DNA of 12,699 nt from Dehalococcoidales bacterium. GTDB taxonomy: Bacteria; Chloroflexota; Dehalococcoidia; Dehalococcoidales; UBA3254. The DNA is taken from NCBI GenBank assembly GCA_028718465.1, contig JAQULX010000039.1, positions 1 to 12,699 on the forward strand, given 5' to 3'. A program made the position numbers and the translations under genes. The notes beneath the pieces were generated by a model, which worked only from the letters and a program-made list of their open reading frames with translations, searched no databases and was not told the DNA's origin. Positions within the stretch are counted from its first letter, which is position 1. Every line of letters starts with the position of its first letter. This document shows positions 1 through 6,033 of this stretch, piece after piece.

Positions 1-726
1 CACCATCTGGCCGAGACCTTCCACAGCGATCATTGACGCCACAACTACCATAGCCAGAGAAAGCAGCAGGGTCTGGTTAAGACCTGCCATTATGGTTTTT
101 AATGCCAGAGGCATTTGTACATCCCACAGTACCTGTTGGGGTGTTGCTCCGAAGGAATAGGATGCTTCCACTACATCTTTGGGCACCTGACGGATTCCCA
201 GGTTGGTGAAGCGGATAATCGGGGCCAGGGCAAAAATAATGGTTACCAGGATTCCAGGAACGTTACCCACTCCAAAAAGCATGACTACCGGCACAAGGTA
301 TACAAAGGCCGGAGTCGTCTGCATGGCATCCAGTACAGGACGGATAAATGATTCAAAACGGTCGCTTCGAGCTGCGATAATCCCAAGTGGTATTCCGATT
401 ATGATACAGAAAATAACCGACGTAATTATTATAGATAGAGTGGTCATCGCTTTATCCCAGGCTCCGATGAAACCTATGAAAGCCATTGACACAACGCTGA
501 ATACAGCAATCTTCCATCCCGCTATTCTCCAGGCTATCAGCAATATTATCAGAAGAAATACCAGGGGCGGCAAGGCCAGCAAAGCAAATTCGATGTTATC
601 CAGTACCCAACCTACCGGTATCCGTATAGCCTGGAAAACAAACCGCAGGTTAACGACCAGCCAGTCTATTATGAATTCTACCCAATCTCCAAACGGTATT
701 ATGTATGTTTCAAATGGATTCCACAT
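1..726 (-). CDS. proW: Glycine betaine/proline-type ABC transporter permease, partial (runs off left edge)
   Basis: Inner-membrane permease subunit of an osmoprotectant importer (ProW/OpuAB type). I translated 242 codons from the ATG at 726; no stop is reached before the window edge, so the C-terminus is missing. Hydrophobic segments lie at about residues 45-70, 73-90, 96-118, 138-168 and 215-235. The stretch MQTTPAFVYLVP (135-146) is typical of ProW-like permeases. The EAA coupling loop that contacts the ATPase is visible at 187-206 (EASYSFGATPQQV...). A GGGAG ribosome binding site lies 7 nt before the ATG, in the 14-nt gap after proV, so the two genes are almost certainly co-transcribed. 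The substrate-binding protein normally encoded with such a pair is not in view and may lie beyond the left edge. The exact osmolyte (glycine betaine, proline betaine, choline, carnitine) cannot be read from the sequence. Confidence 0.93.
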   Translation of the reverse strand, partial: MWNPFETYIIPFGDWVEFIIDWLVVNLRFVFQAIRIPVGWVLDNIEFALLALPPLVFLLIILLIAWRIAGWKIAVFSVVSMAFIGFIGAWDKAMTTLSIIITSVIFCIIIGIPLGIIAARSDRFESFIRPVLDAMQTTPAFVYLVPVVMLFGVGNVPGILVTIIFALAPIIRFTNLGIRQVPKDVVEASYSFGATPQQVLWDVQMPLALKTIMAGLNQTLLLSLAMVVVASMIAVEGLGQMV

Positions 727-740
727 ATACTATCTCCCAC

Positions 741-1982
741 TTAAGATATGCCGGACTCTACTTCATCCGGCAACTTGACGGGTGTATTTTGACTGTTGTC
801 AGTCTCTTCAGGCGCGACCCGGTTTAAAACGTCCAGCGGTTCAAGTTCTCCTTTATAATTTCCATTATCATCGGTCACGGCAATAGGAACACCCTGTGAG
901 CAAAGCGGCAGGATCAGATTCAGAGTTGTACTTTCTGCCGTTTGCGGGAAATCGGTTTGCATCACCTTATCAAGTTCTTTGACCTTGTTTTTGATGGCTG
1001 TTACCAGGTCCTGTTCCTTGATCAGCCCTACCGGTTTGGACGAAGAGTCCAGTACATACATTGCATCTTTCCGTTCATGTCGCATAAAGTAAGTGGCTGT
1101 GGATACGGAATCATGTTCCAACGATAGAGTCTCTGCTGTTTTCATCAACGACCCGGCACTGAGGATCTGGCCCCTGTTAACGTCAAGTGTAAAGGCTTCT
1201 ACATAGCTGTCTGCTGGCTTTGACACGATTTCCTCGGGCGTGCCAATCTGTACAATTTGCCCGTCTTTCATGACGGCTATCTTGTCACCCATCTTGAGCG
1301 CTTCATGCAGGTCGTGGGTAATAAACAGGATGGTTTTTTTCATGGATTGCTGGAGGTGTATAAGCTGATCCTGCATATCACGGCGGATGAGCGGGTCCAG
1401 GGCACTAAACGCTTCATCCATTAAGAGAATGTCCGGTTCTGTTGCCAGTGCCCGGGCCAATCCTACTCTTTGCTGCATTCCGCCGCTGAGATCAGTTGTT
1501 GGTCTTTCTGCCCATTCTTGAAGACCTACAATATCCAGGGTGGAAAGAGCTTTTTGTCTTCTTTCAGACCGCGATGTTCCTCTGACTTTGAGCCCGTATT
1601 CCACATTTTCCAGCACCGTTCTATGGGGAAAAAGCGCAAAGTGCTGAAAGACCATTGCCATTTTAGTCCGCCGTATTTCTCTCAATCTCCTGTCATTTGT
1701 TGTAAGAATATTTTCTCCATCAATATGGATCTCTCCGCTGGTGGATTCCAGCAACCTGTTAATACATCTTACCAGAGTGGATTTTCCGGATCCGGAAAGC
1801 CCCATTACCATGAATATTTCACCTGCTTCTACACTAAAAGATACATTGGCTACCGCTAGAACGTTACCTGTCTCGTTGAGTATTTTTTCTCTACTATCTC
1901 CATTTTCAAAACGGGTAATGGCATCTTCGGGTGATTTACCAAAAACCTTGTAAAGATTTTGAACTACGATCTTGGGAGGCAT
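741..1982 (-). CDS. proV: Glycine betaine/proline-type ABC transporter ATP-binding protein with CBS domains
   Basis: Cytoplasmic ATPase that powers osmoprotectant uptake with the permease encoded just downstream. The protein has 413 residues, a normal length for ProV/OpuAA. Motifs seen: Walker A GLSGSGKST (61-69), Q-loop Q113, signature LSGGMQQR (165-172), Walker B ILLMDE (185-190) and H-loop H223. The N-terminal extension (residues 15-45, FGKSPEDAITRFENG...) is characteristic of the ProV subfamily. Residues about 278-390 form a degenerate CBS pair, which in this family senses ionic strength or nucleotides; the last 20 or so residues are a polar tail. The ATG at 1982 is preceded by AAGGAGGG at 6 nt spacing, so the start is secure. 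It is first gene of an operon with proW. A strong promoter candidate lies about 400 bp upstream, leaving a long leader. Confidence 0.96.
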   Translation of the reverse strand: MPPKIVVQNLYKVFGKSPEDAITRFENGDSREKILNETGNVLAVANVSFSVEAGEIFMVMGLSGSGKSTLVRCINRLLESTSGEIHIDGENILTTNDRRLREIRRTKMAMVFQHFALFPHRTVLENVEYGLKVRGTSRSERRQKALSTLDIVGLQEWAERPTTDLSGGMQQRVGLARALATEPDILLMDEAFSALDPLIRRDMQDQLIHLQQSMKKTILFITHDLHEALKMGDKIAVMKDGQIVQIGTPEEIVSKPADSYVEAFTLDVNRGQILSAGSLMKTAETLSLEHDSVSTATYFMRHERKDAMYVLDSSSKPVGLIKEQDLVTAIKNKVKELDKVMQTDFPQTAESTTLNLILPLCSQGVPIAVTDDNGNYKGELEPLDVLNRVAPEETDNSQNTPVKLPDEVESGIS

Positions 1983-2260
1983 AATATTCCCTCCTTGAGA
2001 ATATTTTTCTTGGACGGGAAATTCGACTTAAGAGGTTGAGCTGTGATGGAAAGTTATAAGTAGAATGCGGAAAGGCAGAAGATCAGCCGATTTGTGAAAT
2101 CATTCATCAGATGTAATAAATTAATGCGTTCTTTCAATCAGTTATCCTTAGAGGGCTGCTAAGCAATCCTTCTAAAAACAGCCGCACTTTTAGGAATATT
2201 CAAAATAATTAACTGGTGTTATGCATGGGAAATGTTAAGTCAAATATATTTTCGAACCCT

Positions 2261-2287
2261 ATGAGCAGCTTGGTATGTCAAGCTCAT
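2261..2287 (-). promoter_or_regulatory. Hairpin in the presumed proV leader
   Basis: AGCTTG at 2267-2272 is exactly complementary to CAAGCT at 2279-2284 around a 6-nt loop. The stem can extend by ATG/CAT (2261-2263 with 2285-2287) after a 3-nt bulge. It lies about 100 nt downstream of the predicted minus-strand transcription start and is not followed by a T-run, so it is not an intrinsic terminator. It may be leader RNA structure or a protein site; a stem this short could also arise by chance. Confidence 0.35.
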
Positions 2288-2367
2288 CTAAATTCGATTC
2301 TGAAACAGACTTTTCTCCTGTTATTTCCAGATCAAATCTTACTAAACGCGTAACACGTAATATTGAT

Positions 2368-2387
2368 ATAAGTAATCATTAACTTAT
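2368..2387. repeat. Inverted repeat ATAAGT-N8-ACTTAT overlapping the proV -10 box
   Basis: The two 6-bp arms (2368-2373 and 2382-2387) match perfectly. The right arm shares its last base with the minus-strand -10 hexamer, so a protein bound here would cover the -10 and the start site. This is a plausible operator for an osmotic or nutritional repressor, but it is AT-rich and a chance occurrence is possible. Confidence 0.35.
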
Positions 2388-2415
2388 TTATAACAAATAA
2401 CATTTTCCATGTCAA
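2387..2415 (-). promoter_or_regulatory. Near-consensus sigma70-type promoter for proV-proW
   Basis: Read on the minus strand: TTGACA (2415-2410, 6/6), 17-bp spacer, TATAAA (2392-2387, 5/6). It is the best -35/-10 pair in the window and points towards proV. The predicted start near 2380 would give a leader of about 400 nt before the proV ATG, unusually long; a second promoter nearer the gene is possible, but none as good was seen. Confidence 0.6.
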
Positions 2416-2419
2416 CTTA

Positions 2420-2440
2420 TGTGCCATCGTCTGTGCCATC
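2420..2440. repeat. Tandem direct repeat TGTGCCATC, 12-bp period, just upstream of the proV -35
   Basis: TGTGCCATC occurs at 2420-2428 and again at 2432-2440. On the minus strand this reads GATGGCACA-GAC-GATGGCACA, ending 4 bp before the -35 hexamer, with a weaker third copy (CGATAAATGG) further upstream. Roughly helical spacing directly behind the -35 is the usual arrangement for activator sites. The alternative is a remnant of coding repeat (GDGTDDGT). Confidence 0.45.
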
Positions 2441-2620
2441 GCCATTTATCGTCCCATTATTATCCCTGAAGGCTATACTTTTTAATTTTTAAAGCTGTAA
2501 ATTATTCTGATAACAGACTTAATAAAGCAGTACATAGCATCTCTGTCATCAATCATGGTACTGGGATATGACCAGGAATTTATAAGGGGACGATCAGGAA
2601 GATTTAATTATTTGTATGGA

Positions 2621-3118
2621 TTAAGGCTGGCATGAAGACTTCCTTTGGCGAAAGATTAAATGTTTCAGACTTATTGTTCCGCTACCAAACAGGGCTATAA
2701 TCAATGCCATTAATATCATGAATGCATCCATTACCAGAGCATCAGAAGTCTTGATTAATCCGGTTTCTCCGCCGAAGCACGGACAAAATATTTTTTCATA
2801 GACGGCGGTACCATTAGCAATTAAAAAGCTGATAATCATCAGGATGCAGATTCCGGCAAAAACTCGGACGAAAAACCCTGTTATGAGCCCGACTCCCAGA
2901 ATAAGTTCAACCCAGGGCAGCGACCATCCGTAGATTCCTGCTATTATCGAAGGAAGCAGCCCATAACTATCTACTATCTCAACAAATCTAGCCTGGTCTG
3001 GTAGCTTTCCTGATGCCGCCGCTATTAAAATACTACCCAGCACCAGTCTGACAGCCAGCAAAGTATATTTGTTTCCTAATATGTTTCTGACCTTATATGC
3101 CATTTTTACCATTATCAA
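2621..3118 (-). CDS. MauE/DoxX-family integral membrane protein
   Basis: Small membrane protein of 165 residues with about four hydrophobic helices (19-36, 57-81, 83-101, 126-145), the size and layout of the DoxX/MauE superfamily. The CPCFGG motif at 112-117, after the third helix, matches the CxCFG signature of MauE-like members. Those are linked to thiol-disulfide chemistry: in methylamine users MauE helps mature a disulfide-rich enzyme. No methylamine dehydrogenase or thioredoxin gene is nearby, so the role here is open; redox handling at the membrane is an inference. The start is uncertain. TTG at 3118 has AGGAAG 8 nt upstream; in-frame ATGs at 3112 and 3103 lie further from it. It reads away from mscL across a 425-bp gap and appears to be a single-gene unit. 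Confidence 0.85.
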   Translation of the reverse strand: MIMVKMAYKVRNILGNKYTLLAVRLVLGSILIAAASGKLPDQARFVEIVDSYGLLPSIIAGIYGWSLPWVELILGVGLITGFFVRVFAGICILMIISFLIANGTAVYEKIFCPCFGGETGLIKTSDALVMDAFMILMALIIALFGSGTISLKHLIFRQRKSSCQP

Positions 3119-3176
3119 GTACCCGACTTCCTGGTTTTCAGTAAACCGACCATATGATCCGCAATGTGGACTGTCC

Positions 3177-3193
3177 TTTAGTAATATACTAAA
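3177..3193. promoter_or_regulatory. Perfect 17-bp dyad, candidate operator
   Basis: TTTAGTA-ATA-TACTAAA: two 7-bp arms in perfect inverted repeat around 3 bp, 59 bp upstream of the doxX-like TTG. The size and geometry fit a dimeric repressor site in the position of a promoter for that gene. The sequence is AT-rich, so coincidence cannot be excluded. Confidence 0.35.
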
Positions 3194-3481
3194 TTCAAAT
3201 TTTCAGGGTATTGAATAATAAAGCTTGATCAAGCGTTCGTAAGAGAGTTGGATGGTTATTATTCGACTGCTGAGCCGACAACTGCATTACCTTGATAATA
3301 GCTCGGGCCAGCCTGCTAATGCAAATATTTGACTTTGGACATTGTTAAAGCCGTATGCTAAGTCGGGTATTGTCATTGGTTTTTAGCGGAGACATCAGGT
3401 TTATTAGTAAAACAAACGGCACATAATGATATACTGTAAGAGGCAAGGTTTTTAAACCGGCTAATATTAAGCCAAATAAAG

Positions 3482-3510
3482 TTGATAATCCACTCAGGAA
3501 GTGCTATATT
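3482..3510 (+). promoter_or_regulatory. Sigma70-type promoter for mscL
   Basis: TTGATA (3482-3487, 5/6), 17-bp spacer, TATATT (3505-3510, 5/6), giving a short leader of about 27 nt to the mscL ATG. The AAGGAG at 3524-3529 is 14 nt from that ATG, further than usual; the purine run at 3534-3543 may substitute for it. Confidence 0.6.
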
Positions 3511-3543
3511 TACTGGCTATAGTAAGGAGTATGAGAGAGAAAG

Positions 3544-4002
3544 ATGCTAAAAGATTTTAAAGCCTTCATTTTGCGGGGCAATGTGGTAGACCTGGCAGTT
3601 GGTATCATCATCGGTGCGGCTTTCGGCGCTATCATAACATCGCTGGTCAATAATGTTATTATGCCGCCCATCGGCATCGCCCTCGGTCAAGTCGATTTTG
3701 CGGAATTAATGGTAGTTATCAAGCAAGGAATGCCGGTCGGGCCTTATGCCACAGTGGACATGGCTAAAGAGGCTGGAGCGGTTACAATTAACTATGGATT
3801 GTTTATTAACTCCATTATCAGTTTCCTGATTGTTGCCGCAGTGGTCTTTTTCTTTGTTATTCGTCCGTTGATGAAACTTGCTGCTTCCAAACAGCCTGCT
3901 GCGCCTCCCGCTCCCGCCACCAAAGAATGCCCGTTCTGCAACACAGCTATTTCGATCAAAGCCGTGCGCTGCCCGAATTGCACGTCCCAGCTCACCAAAT
4001 AG
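3544..4002 (+). CDS. mscL: Large-conductance mechanosensitive channel with C-terminal zinc ribbon
   Basis: MscL opens under membrane tension and releases solutes during hypo-osmotic shock. The protein has 152 residues. It starts with the family's amphipathic N-terminus (LKDFKAFILRGNVVDLAVGI), followed by TM1 (about 16-40), a short periplasmic loop (45-80) and TM2 (about 82-107). Instead of the usual charged cytoplasmic helix alone, an Ala/Pro-rich linker (113-126) leads to CPFC (129-132) and CPNC (143-146), a four-cysteine zinc-ribbon knuckle. Start choice: the ATG at 3544 gives the canonical N-terminus; an ATG at 3531 opens only a 9-codon frame. It has its own promoter. The Rieske gene follows after 38 nt and is probably co-transcribed. 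The identity is secure; zinc binding by the tail is inferred from cysteine spacing. Confidence 0.95.
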   Translation: MLKDFKAFILRGNVVDLAVGIIIGAAFGAIITSLVNNVIMPPIGIALGQVDFAELMVVIKQGMPVGPYATVDMAKEAGAVTINYGLFINSIISFLIVAAVVFFFVIRPLMKLAASKQPAAPPAPATKECPFCNTAISIKAVRCPNCTSQLTK

Positions 4003-4040
4003 TTTTATAATGCAAGTAAAGGCCTTTAGGGGGTAATTAA

Positions 4041-4352
4041 ATGAGCCTGGTTGAGGTAGCTCAGGTTGATCAGGTGCCCGAAGGGACCATGAAATCTGTT
4101 TCGGTCCAGGGGGTACCGGTATTGATTGTCAATGTTGAAGGAAAATTTTATGCCCTGAGTGATAGATGCACTCATTATAGCGGAGACCTGTCGCAGGGGA
4201 AGCTTAAAGGGAGTATAGTAACTTGTCCCAGGCACGGCGCCCAGTTTGATGTGACAACCGGCAGCCAGTTAAAAGGCCCCGGAGACGAAAGCGTATCTGT
4301 TTACAAGGTAAAAGTAGAAGGCAAAAGCATTAAAGTGGACATCTATGGCTAA
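4041..4352 (+). CDS. Rieske-type [2Fe-2S] ferredoxin
   Basis: Stand-alone Rieske ferredoxin of 103 residues. The cluster ligands are visible: C43-x-H45 and C62-x-x-H65 separated by 16 residues, in the contexts CTHYSGDLSQG and CPRHGAQFD. The size and the absence of a transmembrane helix point to a soluble electron carrier of the type that serves dioxygenases or the NirD-like small subunits, not a bc1-complex Rieske protein. No oxygenase, reductase or nitrite reductase gene lies nearby, so its redox partner is unknown. AGGGGG (4028-4033) sits 7 nt before the ATG. It follows mscL on the same strand at 38 nt with no terminator between; whether the pairing has functional meaning is unclear. Confidence 0.93.
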   Translation: MSLVEVAQVDQVPEGTMKSVSVQGVPVLIVNVEGKFYALSDRCTHYSGDLSQGKLKGSIVTCPRHGAQFDVTTGSQLKGPGDESVSVYKVKVEGKSIKVDIYG

Positions 4353-4380
4353 TCCTGCATAGCGACCTGGTTGGTTATTT

Positions 4381-4707
4381 TCATTTATTCTCATAAGTAC
4401 CGAGCATAAAGCTTAGATCGTCTTCTAAAGCTGCTACCTTCTCGGCCGGGAAAAGCTCATCGTATGAATCTATCATTATCCTTGTCTCGCCTTTATCAAC
4501 TCCGATGATGTATGCACTCAGGGCTTCCTTCCCCTGAGACTGGAATGTCATCGTTCCCCGGTAAATAAAGGTTGACGAGTCTGTCGGCATGGAGTAGGTC
4601 TCCAGCTTGTTCTGGTCCAGGGTGAGTCCCTGTCTCAAAACGAAATCCCTGACCTCATTGTACAGAATTAGGGGATTAATATCTTTATAAGTCTTACGGA
4701 TTTGCAT
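4381..4707 (-). CDS. Small soluble protein of unknown function (108 residues)
   Basis: I do not recognise this protein. It has no signal peptide, membrane helix or cysteines. Its pattern suggests a compact alpha/beta domain: an N-terminal helix (LILYNEVRDFVLRQGL), an antiparallel sheet (about 39-80, alternating polar and hydrophobic residues, including STFIYRGTMTFQ and TRIMIDSY), and a C-terminal helix (about 85-105, PAEKVAALEDDLSFML). Start choice: the ATG at 4707 has AGGTGAGG 6 nt upstream; a GTG at 4719 would add four residues but would use that same sequence as codons. It is convergent with the Rieske gene (28-nt gap, no clear terminator) and follows the MetE-like gene on the same strand after 73 nt. 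The codon use is like that of its neighbours, so I judge it a real gene. Confidence 0.75.
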   Translation of the reverse strand: MQIRKTYKDINPLILYNEVRDFVLRQGLTLDQNKLETYSMPTDSSTFIYRGTMTFQSQGKEALSAYIIGVDKGETRIMIDSYDELFPAEKVAALEDDLSFMLGTYENK

Positions 4708-4780
4708 AAAGCGCCTCACCTTTCACATGATGGTGATTAAAAGATAACATATTATTCGCATCTATACAACAACGTAGTAT

Positions 4781-5815
4781 TTACCTGTATTTCAGGCGCA
4801 TCCGCTCTGAAAGGTTAACCAGCATTTCCAGTGCCAGGGCAGCCGAATCCTCCGTCAGTCCGGGAGTCAAGCCGCAGCAGGGAGTTAAAAGACTCTGACT
4901 GATCAACTGCCGGAAGGGGATTTCCATTCCCTTCCGGGTAAAGGGGGCTATAGCCTCTTCCAGCCGGTCCTGAAGACTCCCGACCGACTCCCTGGCCAGA
5001 TTTTCCTCATTATTGGGCACAATTCCCCAGGCAATCAAACCTCCCCGGTCCAAAAATGGCTTTAACTCTCCGGGATAAAGGGCCAGCGACTCCGCATAGT
5101 TGTAGGCATCAAAACTAAGGATATCGATACTGGTCTTCAGCAGGAGCGACCAGTCGGTATTGCCGCAGCAGTGAACTCCTTTCATTCCACTGATACCGGA
5201 CAGGACTTCTTCCAGCAAGGAAGTGATCGTTTCCCGGCTTAAAGCGAGAAAAGAAGATCCGAAAGTGGACATGTAAGGCTCATCTATAAAGATAATGGTA
5301 TTGGGGGAAACCTTCCGCAGCTCTCTCTCCATCCAGGCGGCTTTCAGCCTCAATAATTTCGCCACGGCATCCGCCAGAACATCATCATAAGCTACGGCCC
5401 GGCCGTCGTTATCAGTAACTGTCATGCCCCAGGTCACCGGGCCCACCAGTTGGCCTTTGACCGCCCGCACCGGGAGGTCCGTGTATGTCAGGAATTTATG
5501 CAAACCGGCTGCGTAATCCGCGGTAATCGGATATTTATCGATATTGTTTTCCAGATAAGCCAGGTAAAGCTGTTCCAGCGGCTTATCGATGTTCTTTGAC
5601 CGGTCCACCAGGATCTTGCCATCCCGGACATCCACTCCCGGGTAACCCTGACTGTATTGGACATACATGTTCTCCAGAAATGTACGTTTTGGAAGCTGCG
5701 GCCAGGCTGGTATATCCTTCAGGTAATGCCAGACCAGATCGCAAGCTTTTGCGACATCTGTATGCGGTACGCTGCCGATCATAGTCGGTAAACAATTGAA
5801 TTCAACTCGCGACAT
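4781..5815 (-). CDS. MetE/UroD-superfamily protein, stand-alone catalytic-domain type
   Basis: A 344-residue protein of the TIM-barrel superfamily that includes the C-terminal domain of cobalamin-independent methionine synthase (MetE), coenzyme M methyltransferases and uroporphyrinogen decarboxylase. Signs: LPTMIGSVPHTD at the N-terminus (10-20), KGQLVGPVTWG (120-130), IIFIDEP (174-180), VHCCGNTDW (214-222) and LTPCCGLTPG (310-319). By alignment from memory to E. coli MetE (H641, C643, E665, C726), the zinc ligands would be H215, C217, D236 and C314, so the glutamate is replaced by aspartate. The substrate-binding N-terminal half of full-length MetE is absent. Possible roles are a corrinoid- or other-donor methyl transfer to a thiol, or a non-methionine reaction; I cannot decide. 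AAGGA lies 8 nt before the ATG. It may be transcribed with dnaJ-like upstream. Confidence 0.82.
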   Translation of the reverse strand: MSRVEFNCLPTMIGSVPHTDVAKACDLVWHYLKDIPAWPQLPKRTFLENMYVQYSQGYPGVDVRDGKILVDRSKNIDKPLEQLYLAYLENNIDKYPITADYAAGLHKFLTYTDLPVRAVKGQLVGPVTWGMTVTDNDGRAVAYDDVLADAVAKLLRLKAAWMERELRKVSPNTIIFIDEPYMSTFGSSFLALSRETITSLLEEVLSGISGMKGVHCCGNTDWSLLLKTSIDILSFDAYNYAESLALYPGELKPFLDRGGLIAWGIVPNNEENLARESVGSLQDRLEEAIAPFTRKGMEIPFRQLISQSLLTPCCGLTPGLTEDSAALALEMLVNLSERMRLKYR

Positions 5816-5878
5816 GATTTTTGTCCTTCTTTCTGCACTGACGAAAGTAAGTATTCAGGCTCCTTTTCTCCTCGCCAG

Positions 5879-6025
5879 TCACTCTTCATCACCGCCGCCC
5901 GGAGTATTAATGAGATGGGCCTCTCCGGGATGATAGAGAGTCTGGATTCCGGCTTCCACCGGAACAGGCGAAAAACGAAGCCTGAATGTATTCAATAATA
6001 AATCTTGTGAAGATAATATTACCAC
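5879..6025 (-). CDS. Possible small protein between the dnaJ-like and MetE-like genes (48 codons)
   Basis: A frame open from GTG at 6025 (or TTG at 5995) to TGA at 5879 starts 8 nt after the dnaJ-like stop and ends 63 nt before the MetE-like ATG, all on the same strand. Its C-terminal half reads RLRFSPVPVEAGIQTLYHP followed by GEAHLINTPGGGDEE. Its third-position GC preference resembles the neighbouring genes, unlike typical spacer here. There is no good Shine-Dalgarno; translation would depend on coupling to the dnaJ-like gene. It could instead be a decayed gene end or chance. Not recognised as any family. Confidence 0.3.
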   Translation of the reverse strand: MVILSSQDLLLNTFRLRFSPVPVEAGIQTLYHPGEAHLINTPGGGDEE

Positions 6026-6033
6026 TTTCGGCT

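Larger units (their letters stand above)
1983..2620. other. 638-bp AT-rich noncoding stretch between proV and the doxX-like gene
   Basis: No convincing gene was found on either strand. It holds the proV control elements listed separately: a promoter, an inverted repeat on its -10, direct repeats upstream of the -35, and a hairpin in the presumed leader. One minus-strand frame next to the direct repeats reads ...NNGTINGDGTDDGT-stop (ending at about 2417) but is closed by a stop about 22 codons upstream. It could be the decayed C-terminus of a lost gene. The half nearest 2620 shows no terminator hairpin for the doxX-like gene. Confidence 0.6.
3119..3543. other. 425-bp divergent intergenic region between doxX-like gene and mscL
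   Basis: No gene seen on either strand. It contains the mscL promoter and the 17-bp dyad listed separately, plus a 12-bp palindrome GCTTGATCAAGC (3223-3234) and a near-palindrome GGCTAATATTAAGCC (3459-3473) just upstream of the mscL -35. A 10-bp element AAGTCGGGTA occurs on the plus strand at 3360-3369 and on the minus strand next to the doxX-like start (3129-3120). No riboswitch consensus (including c-di-AMP/ydaO, common upstream of osmotic genes) was recognisable. Confidence 0.5.

Noticed and set aside
203..778. 191-codon plus-strand frame
   Set aside because: It is antisense to the proW permease and the end of proV; the minus-strand product has family motifs and a ribosome binding site, this one has neither.
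2482..2556. 24-residue minus-strand mini-frame starting MIDDRDAMYCF
   Set aside because: No ribosome binding site and no relation to the flanking genes; length is within chance for AT-rich spacer.
3119..3543. c-di-AMP (ydaO) or other riboswitch upstream of mscL
   Set aside because: Looked for because such switches often control osmotic genes, but conserved core sequences were not found, and the promoter lies only about 30 nt from the gene.
4353..4380. Bidirectional terminator between the Rieske gene and the convergent small gene
   Set aside because: A T-rich stretch exists but no stem of useful length could be drawn.
5947..5964. TTCCGG-N6-CCGGAA hairpin as a terminator for the dnaJ-like gene
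   Set aside because: No T-run follows on the minus strand, and the repeat falls within the possible small coding frame.
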